DNA of 7,212 nucleotides, taken from positions 1 to 7,212 of the forward strand of contig CAYMVS010000081.1 of the NCBI GenBank assembly GCA_964394205.1, read 5' to 3'. Every line of letters starts with the position of its first letter. Position 1 is the first letter of the stretch. The notes under the pieces are model-generated. The model made no database searches and was not told where the DNA came from. It saw only the letters and a program-made list of their open reading frames with translations. Below are positions 1-6,098 of this stretch, piece after piece. Source of the DNA: HGM05190 sp964394205. Lineage in GTDB: Bacteria > Bacteroidota > Bacteroidia > Bacteroidales > Muribaculaceae. The translations under genes were made by a program, and so were the position numbers.

Positions 1-1259
1 CCATCATCTTCACCAACGGCGACAACGACACCTTCCCCCTGTGGTACGCCCAGGAGGTCGAGGGGGTCAGGACCGATGTCAAGGTGGTCAACCTCAGCTA
101 CCTGACAACCGACTGGTATGTCAATCAGCTGCGCCACCCGTCCTATCAGGCCCACGGCATCGACATGCTCGCCAAGCCCCAGGATTATGCTTTTGACCGC
201 CTGCAGTTCAGCTATTTTGTCGACCCCGACACCGTTCCCGTCAATGCCCTCTCGGCGCTGTCGACAATTTATGACAGCAACAGCGACAAGAACCCCTACG
301 GTCTTCCGATCATGAAATACAACAACCTGTTCATACCGGCCAATGCCGAGGCTGCCGCAAAGAGCGGCGTGATTGCACCCGACGAGATGGCGGCCGCCGA
401 CGAGAATATCCTCCTCGATCTCGCCCACGACCCCTACACCGCCAAAGATGGAGGCATCTCGCTCAGCAAGGCGATCTCCATCGACATTATTGCATCAAGC
501 GCCAAGAACGGGTGGAACCGTCCTGTCTACTTCGCCATGACCGTGCCCGAAGATTATTATCTTGGCCTTCAGCCTTATATGCGCAACACCGGCATGGCCT
601 ATCAGGTGACACCCATCGGCAATCAGGGCTCATCCTACAATCTGGCTGTCGACACCGACAAGGCTTATCGCAACATCACCGGGAAGTTCAAGTGGGGCGG
701 TCTCGACAAACTCGACACCAACCCCGGGTTGTATCTCGACGAGACGATACGCCGCATGGTGGCAACAACCCGCTCGACAATGCTCGACCTGGCGACAGCC
801 CTCATCAACGAGGCTGTCGAGGTGGAGCGCGCCGACTCGCTTGCCACTGATGCCAAGATGACCGAGTTCAAGAAAGACCGCTACACCAAGGCCCTCAACA
901 TCGTCAGGCTGATGGAGGAGAAACTCCCCGCCAAGGCATCCCCCTACTCGGTGCAGATCCCCATGCAGATCGCCGAGATATACTACCGGGCCGGGCTCGG
1001 TCTCGACGACAAGAAGGCGATGCAGCATGCCCTGACCCTCTATGAGCAGGAGATGGACCGTGTGGCCGGATATATCCTCTACTATCAGTCGCTGTCGCCT
1101 CAGCTCTACGCGACACTGCCCCGAACCGACCAGTATATCCACCGCGTCTATCTGATCGACCTCCTGCAGGGCTACCGCGACGCCGGCGGCTACATCGAGA
1201 AGATGGCCCTCAAGCTCCAGCAGAGGGGTGTCGACTTCAATCGCATGAATCTCGAGTAA
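1..1259 (+). CDS. DUF2723 (TMEM260-like) membrane protein, C-terminal part
   Basis: This is the 3' end of a gene cut by the left edge; the first whole codon is at position 3 and 418 residues are visible before TAA. The frame is open to the edge, so the GTG at 84 is not the true start. Near the visible N-terminus lies TNGDNDTFPLWYAQ (about residues 4-17), then EVEGVRTDVKVVNLSYL and TDWYVNQL, which I recognise as the signature region of Bacteroidetes DUF2723 proteins. The family has a multi-spanning GT-C-like N-terminal half and is related to the eukaryotic O-mannosyltransferase TMEM260; that half lies outside the window. What is visible is soluble, with no hydrophobic segment long enough to span a membrane, and its last 200 residues look mainly helical (for example YEQEMDRVAGYILYYQSL). 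It probably faces the periplasm. The donor and acceptor in bacteria are unknown, so a glycosyltransferase role is inference. The next gene starts 26 bp after the stop, so they are likely co-transcribed. Confidence 0.9.
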   Translation, partial: IIFTNGDNDTFPLWYAQEVEGVRTDVKVVNLSYLTTDWYVNQLRHPSYQAHGIDMLAKPQDYAFDRLQFSYFVDPDTVPVNALSALSTIYDSNSDKNPYGLPIMKYNNLFIPANAEAAAKSGVIAPDEMAAADENILLDLAHDPYTAKDGGISLSKAISIDIIASSAKNGWNRPVYFAMTVPEDYYLGLQPYMRNTGMAYQVTPIGNQGSSYNLAVDTDKAYRNITGKFKWGGLDKLDTNPGLYLDETIRRMVATTRSTMLDLATALINEAVEVERADSLATDAKMTEFKKDRYTKALNIVRLMEEKLPAKASPYSVQIPMQIAEIYYRAGLGLDDKKAMQHALTLYEQEMDRVAGYILYYQSLSPQLYATLPRTDQYIHRVYLIDLLQGYRDAGGYIEKMALKLQQRGVDFNRMNLE

Positions 1260-1285
1260 CCCCATCTCCCCCTTCCGACTATCTC

Positions 1286-1903
1286 ATGTTGATCGAGCAG
1301 CCACCGCTGTTATACCGTCTACTGTTTCCCGAGGCGATATGGCGCATCAAGCGCCATCGCCGCCGGGTGGTCTACCTCACCTTTGACGACGGGCCCATAC
1401 CCGAGGTTACCCCCCGGGTGCTCGACATGCTCGACCGCGAGGGGATCAAGGCCACATTCTTCCTTGTGGGCGACAACGTCAGGCGCAATCCCGAGCTCTT
1501 TCAACGCATCAAGGACAGCGGCCACTCGTGGGGCAACCACACCATGAACCATCTGCAAGGATTCAAGGTGACCACCCGCCGCTATCTGCGCAACATCGCC
1601 GAGGCCGACAAGCTCATCCACAGCCCCCTCTTCCGGCCTCCCCACGGCCTCATGCGATGGGCTCAGGCCCGTCTGATCAAGCAGCACTACAACATCATAA
1701 TGCACGATGTCGTGACCCGCGACTACTCCAACAAGCTCAATCCCGACCAGGTGGTCGAAAACATACGCCGCTATACGCGCAACGGCTCCATTATCGTGTT
1801 TCACGACTCTCTCAAGGGCGAGCGCAACATGCTTGTCGCCCTGCCGCGCGCCATCGGGTGGCTCAGACAACAGGGCTATGAGTTCCTCCCCATCCCTATG
1901 TAA
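1286..1903 (+). CDS. NodB-type polysaccharide deacetylase family protein (CE4)
   Basis: A 205-aa protein consisting almost only of a NodB homology domain. The CE4 motifs appear in order. TFDDGP (32-37) supplies the catalytic base D34 and metal ligand D35. H85-T-M-N-H89 supplies the two metal histidines. R117-P-P-H-G is motif 3, with His where most members have Tyr or Phe. HDVVTRDYS (140-148) replaces the usual D-S-x-D-W motif 4. IIVFHDS (169-175) carries the acid H173. All metal and acid/base residues are present, so an active metal-dependent N- or O-deacetylase is likely; the substrate cannot be read from the sequence. There is no signal peptide or transmembrane segment: the N-terminus (LLYRLLFPEAIWRIKRHRRR) is amphipathic and basic, suggesting a cytoplasmic or membrane-surface location. 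The ATG at 1286 is chosen because it lies 26 bp after the upstream stop and gives the usual family N-terminus. No Shine-Dalgarno sequence is seen. It lies between the DUF2723 gene and queG in one operon. Confidence 0.9.
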   Translation: MLIEQPPLLYRLLFPEAIWRIKRHRRRVVYLTFDDGPIPEVTPRVLDMLDREGIKATFFLVGDNVRRNPELFQRIKDSGHSWGNHTMNHLQGFKVTTRRYLRNIAEADKLIHSPLFRPPHGLMRWAQARLIKQHYNIIMHDVVTRDYSNKLNPDQVVENIRRYTRNGSIIVFHDSLKGERNMLVALPRAIGWLRQQGYEFLPIPM

Positions 1904-2807
1904 AGCCGCCATTATGCAGGCCCTCGCCGAGGCCGGTGCCTTCAAGGCCGGTGTGGCCCGCGCCACGCCGGTCGACAGCGAGGGGGTGGCCCGTTACCGG
2001 CTTTGGCTCGAGCAGGGGCGGCATGCCTCGATGGACTATATGTGCCGCTATGACCAGGTGCGCGCCGACCCCCGGCTGCTGCTCGACGGCGCCCGGTCGG
2101 TCATCTCGGTCGCTTTCAACTATTTCTCCGACCCCCCGCGCGAGCCCGGCGCCCTGCAGGTGGCCACATACGCCCTGGGCGACGACTACCACCGCGTGGT
2201 CAGAGAGCGCCTCGGGCGCGTCGCCACTCTCATCACCGACACCACCGGCCACGCCTGCCGCGTGTGTGTCGACACAGCCCCTCTGCGCGAGCGTTATTGG
2301 GCCGTTAAGGCCGGTCTCGGTTTCATTGGCCGCAACAATACACTCATCATCCCGGGTGCCGGCAGCTACTTCTTTTTGGGAGAAATAATCACCACCGCCC
2401 CCCTCGAGCCCGACAGCCCCATCGTCGCCCCCGGTTGCGGCGAGTGCCGACGCTGTCTCGACGCCTGCCCCGGGCGCGCCTTGAGCGACAATGCCGCTGT
2501 CGACGCCCGCCGCTGCATCTCCTATCTGACCATCGAGCACCGCGGCGACCTCCCCGAGGGTACCGGCCTGGGGCACCACCTCTATGGTTGCGACGAGTGC
2601 CAGCGCGTGTGCCCCTACAACGCCCATGCGCCCCTCACCACCATCGCCGAGTTCCAACCCCGCCCCGAGCTCCTCACCCTCACCCGCGACCACGTCATCG
2701 ACATGGATCAGCCAACATTCACCGCCCTCACCCGCTGCAGCGCCATCAAGCGCACCCGCCTCGACGGCCTCCGCCGCAACGCCTCCGCCTGCACCCCCAC
2801 CAAGTAG
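1878..2807 (+). CDS. queG: Epoxyqueuosine reductase QueG
   Basis: QueG reduces epoxyqueuosine to queuosine in the anticodon of tRNAs (Tyr, His, Asp, Asn) using cobalamin and two [4Fe-4S] clusters, in the cytoplasm. Numbering from ATG 1878 (309 aa): the N-terminal part includes SMDYMCR (51-57). VDTAPLRERYWAVKAGLGF (131-149) contains the conserved Asp D132 and is followed by IGRNNTLI. The first ferredoxin motif is C187-x2-C190-x2-C193-x3-C197-P. C213 lies between the motifs, and the second motif is C238-x2-C241-x3-C245-P. The protein ends with the family's SAIKRTRLDGLRRN tail and lacks the extra HEAT-like domain of long QueG types. The frame is open back to about 1833, so the start is uncertain. 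ATG 1878 overlaps the deacetylase gene by 26 bp and keeps a complete first helix; ATG 1914, 11 bases after that gene's stop, would lose 12 residues. The functional link to its neighbours is weak, so co-transcription is probably housekeeping. Confidence 0.95.
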   Translation: MSSSPSLCKAAIMQALAEAGAFKAGVARATPVDSEGVARYRLWLEQGRHASMDYMCRYDQVRADPRLLLDGARSVISVAFNYFSDPPREPGALQVATYALGDDYHRVVRERLGRVATLITDTTGHACRVCVDTAPLRERYWAVKAGLGFIGRNNTLIIPGAGSYFFLGEIITTAPLEPDSPIVAPGCGECRRCLDACPGRALSDNAAVDARRCISYLTIEHRGDLPEGTGLGHHLYGCDECQRVCPYNAHAPLTTIAEFQPRPELLTLTRDHVIDMDQPTFTALTRCSAIKRTRLDGLRRNASACTPTK

Positions 2808-2851
2808 CCACTAACCGTCGCCGACAGAGCGCCGGGATCCACAGATCACCA

Positions 2852-2882
2852 GGCGACACAGCGCCGCTGGCGCTCCGTCGCC
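2852..2882. repeat. Imperfect inverted repeat (hairpin)
   Basis: GGCGACACAGCGCC (2852-2865) and GGCGCTCCGTCGCC (2869-2882) are reverse complements at 12 of 14 positions, separated by the 3-nt loop GCT. The central part, AGCGCC-GCT-GGCGCT, pairs without error. The right arm overlaps the head of the first 44-bp unit of the adjacent array. It begins 45 bases after the queG stop, so it could stall or protect the 3' end of that transcript, but no T-run follows on either strand, so it is not a standard intrinsic terminator. Confidence 0.6.
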
Positions 2883-3047
2883 GAGGCCATTGTCGCCCAC
2901 CTCCCGCCTCCCGACGCTCCGTCGCCGAGGTCATTGTCGCTCACCTCCCGCCTCCCGACGCTCCGTCACCGAGGCCATTGTCGCCCACCTCGCGCCCGGC
3001 GCTCCGACGACCTCGGCCATTGTCGGCGCATGATGCTCTGTCGCTCC
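2872..3047. repeat. Degenerate tandem array, 44-bp unit
   Basis: Copies start with GCTCCGTC or a variant at 2872, 2916, 2960 and 3001, giving periods of 44, 44 and 41 bp; a remnant head, GCTCTGTCGCTCC, starts at 3035. The core shared by copies is CCGAGGCCATTGTCGCCCAC. Copies 1 and 2 match at 42 of 44 positions, both changes being C to T. Copy 3 has diverged at its 3' end and copy 4 is rearranged and truncated. The period is not a multiple of three and no sensible frame crosses the array, so it is not a coding repeat. It lacks the constant-repeat and variable-spacer layout of CRISPR. Function is unknown. Confidence 0.75.
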
Positions 3048-3159
3048 TATCTGACCTCTTCGAGGCCCGTATTATTGGGTTACCGCCTTTCACACAGCCT
3101 CGGGCTTGGGTTGTTACGCCTACCGGCTCCACACCCCCGTCGCCCTCGGCAATGTGCGT

Positions 3160-3192
3160 AAAAAAGGGGGCTGCGCCATTGACACAGCCCCC
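3160..3192 (-). terminator. Intrinsic terminator of the 817-aa secreted protein gene
   Basis: GGGGGCTG (3166-3173) and CAGCCCCC (3185-3192) form a perfect 8-bp G/C-rich stem with an 11-nt loop. Six A residues (3160-3165) lie on its left, which read as a U-tract after the hairpin on the minus strand. It sits about 26 bases past the stop codon of the minus-strand gene. On the plus strand the hairpin has no U-tract, so it may help stop queG read-through only weakly. Confidence 0.85.
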
Positions 3193-3218
3193 GTAGGGTA
3201 TCTAACCTCTTTCTGAAA

Positions 3219-5672
3219 TTATTGGATCACTTTCACTCCGCCACGTATCACAAGGCCGCGGTAGGTCTTGTCGACCTTCTGGCCGTAGATGTTGTAGGCC
3301 GGGGCATTGTCGGTGTCGATATCGACAGCCACATTTTCAATGCCGGTGGTGGTGCTGAACTGGATCTGGTGGATCTCGCTGGCAAGACCGTTGGCACGGG
3401 CGTAGTAGTAGAGGTCGCCGGTAGTCTGGACTGTTGGCTTGTTGTCATCGCTATATTTGGCAAACTTCAAGCCGCGGAAACTCTCGGCACCAGTGTAGAA
3501 CGACTCATCGTGAGCACCGACGCGACGGGCGGTAGCCGAGCCTGAATGATCGTAAGAGTTGTTTATAGCAAAGGCAAAGAAGATCTCGGCGTTGCTGTTG
3601 GCGTGTGAGAAGGTCAGCTCGGGGCAGCCGTCTTTGAATGTCACGTCGGGGGCATCGCCGTTGCGATACTCGTTGCCGTTGTGGTCAACCAGGGTGGGCA
3701 CCTCAAACACAGCCTCCTCGCTCTCAACGTAGGTCACAGTGATTTTTGTGATGTTTGAGGTGGCTGTGCCGCTGAGAGTAACATAGTTGCAGGGATCGGT
3801 AAATGTCTTGTTGCCTCCAAGGCCTGATGGAATTCCTTCAATTTTCTGGAGAATATAACCGGCGGGAGCAGAAATGGTCATGTTGGCTCCTTTATACACA
3901 CGGAAGTCGTAAGCCCCTGATTTTAACCACTGTCGGTAATTGCCGCTGGTCATGTCGATGTGGATGTCGCCCTCGGTGAAGTTATAGACATCTTTCTCAT
4001 AAAAGTTATTGTCGTTGGTGGAGGTCAGGCCGTATGCGTCCTTGACAGTGAAGTCAAAGGTAACGCTCTGGGGACCTGATACCGGCACGAGGATATATTC
4101 GGCTTTTACCTCATTGCCAAGATCGTCAGTAGCCTCAAGAGATAGGTAAACATCTTCTTTGGGCATGGTGAACTCGTAGGTGTCACCCTCGATAACGTCG
4201 CTGCCTTCGGCAGAAGATGATACCCACTCGTAGGAAATCATGGTGGCGTTTTTGGCCTGGAAGACAATGGTTGAGCCTACCTGGGCGTAGATGGTGCCCT
4301 CGCTGTCGGCTGCCGGGGTGCTGACAAACGCCTCTACCGGCTGCGGGTCGGGGTTCTCCTGACCCTCGCTCTCGGTGGCGCTGATGATCTGGAACTGTTT
4401 GTTATTGTTGAAAGATGTCCAGATACCGACGATGTCATATTTCTTGTCAAGGTCGGTGGGATGGGTGTAGGTGCTGGAGAACTGGTTGCGACCGGCAACC
4501 TCGCTGCCATCTTGAGAAATAGTGAAATTGCTGCTTGAGATCGCGCCCAGGTTAACCCCCTCGAGTTTGATATATTGCATGGAGGTTGTGGTCGGGAGAG
4601 TGGCGACAGTCAGCAGCTCGGGCTCGATGGGAGTGCCCTCGGCCTTACCCTCGACTTTGGCTCCTGTCAACTGAGGCACTCCGCCGTAGGCACCCACCGT
4701 GCCCTCAACGCTTTCAAATGTTGTGCCGTTTACGATTGTTTCATCCTGAAGGTTATAGATCAACGCATTGTAGCCTGTGGCGTCTTTAACATAGACATAG
4801 CGGTTTGCGTTTGCCGCGCCATAGAAGTAGACGGTAATCGGGCCCTGAATCTTACCGGTGGTGTTGTTGCCTGCGGCATACAGCTCGGCAAAGCCGGCGT
4901 AAACCGATTTCTTGACAACGAGCTCGGCAACGTCGCTCTCCTTGTCCTCATTGATGGCGAAAGCCTTGACAGTCACATCCTTAGTCGGATCGACGGCGAA
5001 AGGCTCGGTGTAGAGGGTCGAGGCGGCAGTGGGCTCCTGGCCGTCGGTGGTGTAATAGATAGCGGCACCCTCGGTGGCGCAAGCCAAAGTCACGATTCCA
5101 CCTTCAGCCGTGATAGTCGGCTTGGCAACGACACCGGGATCAGGGTCAACACTCCCCCCGCCGTCATAGTTGACGGTGATTGATGAAAGGTAGAAACGCT
5201 TATCACCACCGCCCAAGGCTGTAAATTTGATGGTTGAGATTTCGGAACCGTCTAATGTCATCTCTACATTTTCAACGGCAGTTTTAGTTGTGGTATGTTC
5301 CAAAGATTGCTTATCTACTTCAATCTTAAATTTGGTTGTGTTAGTACCGTTCCAACCACAAATCTCTGCAACAATAGAGGTGGCTTTCACTTTGCCCTCA
5401 TCCGACAGATTGATGGTAATCTGGCCGTTGTTCTTACTTGAACTGAATTTTAAACCGTTTTTAGATTTGGGATAGACATTTGCGGGACTGGAAAATGAAG
5501 CTACATATTCACTGCCTTTTGAAAGATACTGTGACGTGTTGGTAACGGTGCCACTCAAAGAGGTGGAATTATCGCTTGACGAAGTCATGAAAGCAATCGT
5601 GTAGCTATCGGCATGGGCGCATAGCGGCACCAATAGCAACAGGGTTAAGAAAGAGAGTAAAAATTTTTTCAT
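3219..5672 (-). CDS. Secreted multi-module beta-rich protein, unknown function
   Basis: An 817-aa exported protein. Residues 1-21 are a signal peptide (MKKFLLSFLTLLLLVPLCAHA) with a type I site AHA|DS; C18 lacks a lipobox. Residues 22-170 form a beta module ending FYLSSITVNYD. Residues 184-256 resemble a chitobiase/beta-hexosaminidase C-terminal (Fn3-associated) domain: PTITAEGG, AIYYTTDGQEPT, VTVKAFAI. Residues 257-435 look like an OB-type beta barrel (KIQGPITVYFYGA, YVYVKDATGYNALIY). Residues 445-530 look Ig/PKD-like. Residues 535-648 form a second module like the first, ending ITKITVTYV. Residues 655-770 resemble a decayed chitobiase-like domain (LYYYARANGLASEI). The tail 777-817 (TGIENV, YNIYGQKV, RGLVIRGGVKVI) resembles the short C-terminal signals of Bacteroidales exported proteins, perhaps T9SS-type sorting. 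I see no catalytic motif; surface adhesion or glycan binding is a guess. ATG 5672 starts the signal peptide 31 nt from a strong promoter. The gene is visibly more A+T-rich than its neighbours. Confidence 0.88.
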   Translation of the reverse strand: MKKFLLSFLTLLLLVPLCAHADSYTIAFMTSSSDNSTSLSGTVTNTSQYLSKGSEYVASFSSPANVYPKSKNGLKFSSSKNNGQITINLSDEGKVKATSIVAEICGWNGTNTTKFKIEVDKQSLEHTTTKTAVENVEMTLDGSEISTIKFTALGGGDKRFYLSSITVNYDGGGSVDPDPGVVAKPTITAEGGIVTLACATEGAAIYYTTDGQEPTAASTLYTEPFAVDPTKDVTVKAFAINEDKESDVAELVVKKSVYAGFAELYAAGNNTTGKIQGPITVYFYGAANANRYVYVKDATGYNALIYNLQDETIVNGTTFESVEGTVGAYGGVPQLTGAKVEGKAEGTPIEPELLTVATLPTTTSMQYIKLEGVNLGAISSSNFTISQDGSEVAGRNQFSSTYTHPTDLDKKYDIVGIWTSFNNNKQFQIISATESEGQENPDPQPVEAFVSTPAADSEGTIYAQVGSTIVFQAKNATMISYEWVSSSAEGSDVIEGDTYEFTMPKEDVYLSLEATDDLGNEVKAEYILVPVSGPQSVTFDFTVKDAYGLTSTNDNNFYEKDVYNFTEGDIHIDMTSGNYRQWLKSGAYDFRVYKGANMTISAPAGYILQKIEGIPSGLGGNKTFTDPCNYVTLSGTATSNITKITVTYVESEEAVFEVPTLVDHNGNEYRNGDAPDVTFKDGCPELTFSHANSNAEIFFAFAINNSYDHSGSATARRVGAHDESFYTGAESFRGLKFAKYSDDNKPTVQTTGDLYYYARANGLASEIHQIQFSTTTGIENVAVDIDTDNAPAYNIYGQKVDKTYRGLVIRGGVKVIQ

Positions 5673-5703
5673 ATAGATATGATTGGTTGGTTAATATTTT
5701 GTG

Positions 5704-5735
5704 CAAATTTAAACCATCTATACCGCCAATACAAA
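5704..5735 (-). promoter_or_regulatory. Bacteroides-type promoter for the secreted protein gene
   Basis: Read on the minus strand, TTTG (5735-5732), a 20-nt spacer, and TAAATTTG (5711-5704) match the known Bacteroidetes primary sigma consensus TTTG-N19-21-TAnnTTTG at every fixed position. Transcription would start a few bases downstream, near 5697, leaving an A/T-rich leader of roughly 25 nt without a Shine-Dalgarno sequence before ATG 5672, normal for this phylum. No operator or riboswitch fits in so short a leader. Confidence 0.85.
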
Positions 5736-5972
5736 TTATTGCCGTTAAAAATTCGCCACCCCCATCATTTCACCCCGTTTTCCCTCCACTCCCCGCCGTC
5801 AGTGGCCCCGCCGACAGAGCGCCAGCGCCACCCCTCATCGCCCCCATTGCCACAACGTCATCCACATCCAATAAACCCGGGGCGGCGGCCCCCCGGCGCA
5901 CCTAAAGGCGCACAGCCCATACAAAAAGCATCGCCAACAGATGGGGGCCGGAGGTCCCGTGATTGTCCGGAA

Positions 5973-6075
5973 CCTCAGGCGTAGCTTTAGCAAGCCTGAG
6001 GAGAGCGCAAACCCCACCGACCCCGAGCCTCGCGAGAGGCGTCTCGTGATACAGCCTCCGTCGCAGAGTGGGGTT
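5973..6075. repeat. Compound palindromic element, possible RNA or dispersed repeat
   Basis: Three nested or adjacent stems are visible. First, CCTCAGGC (5973-5980) pairs perfectly with GCCTGAGG (5994-6001) around a 13-nt loop that itself contains GCT-TT-AGC. Second, AACCCCAC (6010-6017) pairs perfectly with GTGGGGTT (6068-6075). Third, inside it, GCCTC (6027-6031) and GAGGC (6036-6040) close a GCGA loop of the GNRA type, with a further CGA/TCG pair across a 3-nt bulge (6024-6026 with 6044-6046). The layout reads as a structured RNA in either direction, but it also resembles interspersed palindromic repeats I associate with Bacteroidales genomes. Strand and function cannot be settled from one copy. 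Confidence 0.55.
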
Positions 6076-6079
6076 GTGT

Positions 6080-6087
6080 CAAAATTA
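6080..6087 (-). promoter_or_regulatory. Possible -7 box upstream of the structured element
   Basis: The minus strand reads TAATTTTG here, matching TAnnTTTG. A start about 5 nt downstream would place the first transcribed base close to the AACCCCAC/GTGGGGTT stem of the structured element. No TTTG lies at the proper distance upstream; the nearest, at 6119-6122, is about 31 nt away instead of 19-21. The match sits in an A/T-rich patch and may be chance. Confidence 0.25.
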
Positions 6088-6098
6088 AAAATCGTAGG

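Larger units (their letters stand above)
2808..3218. other. Convergent intergenic region with repeats
   Basis: This 411-bp gap separates queG (plus strand) from the secreted-protein gene (minus strand), which converge here. I see no credible gene: open frames crossing it are continuations of queG shadows with extreme Pro/Arg/Ser content. It holds a short motif also found at 5809, an imperfect hairpin (2852-2882), an array of degenerate 44-bp units (2872 to about 3047), and the terminator of the minus-strand gene (3160-3192). No U-tract terminator for the plus-strand operon was found. Confidence 0.8.

Noticed and set aside
630..1265. Long minus-strand open frame (211 aa) opposite the DUF2723 gene
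   Set aside because: It mirrors the codon bias of the plus-strand gene, has no recognisable domain, and is the expected antisense shadow in GC-rich DNA.
1319..1966. Minus-strand open frame (215 aa) opposite the deacetylase gene
   Set aside because: It is the antisense of a gene with all CE4 motifs intact; its composition (Val, Ala, Gly, His, Asp) is typical of a shadow frame.
1896..2693. Minus-strand open frame (265 aa) opposite queG
   Set aside because: It is antisense to an unambiguous queG, low in complexity (Gly/Ala/Val) and without family features.
2872..3047. CRISPR array
   Set aside because: The units are contiguous and degenerate, with no constant repeat and variable spacer pattern, and no cas gene is near.
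3061..3106. Possible second terminator: CGAGGC with AGCCTCG
   Set aside because: It is only a 6-bp stem with a loop over 30 nt and no T-run, so chance is likely.
2435..3196. Plus-strand 253-aa frame running from queG through the tandem array
   Set aside because: It is extremely rich in Pro, Arg, Ser and His, starts within queG in another frame, and the 44-bp period would shift its frame at each unit.
4575..5183. Plus-strand 202-aa frame inside the secreted-protein gene
   Set aside because: It is antisense to a gene with a signal peptide, promoter and terminator; no start context or domain supports it.
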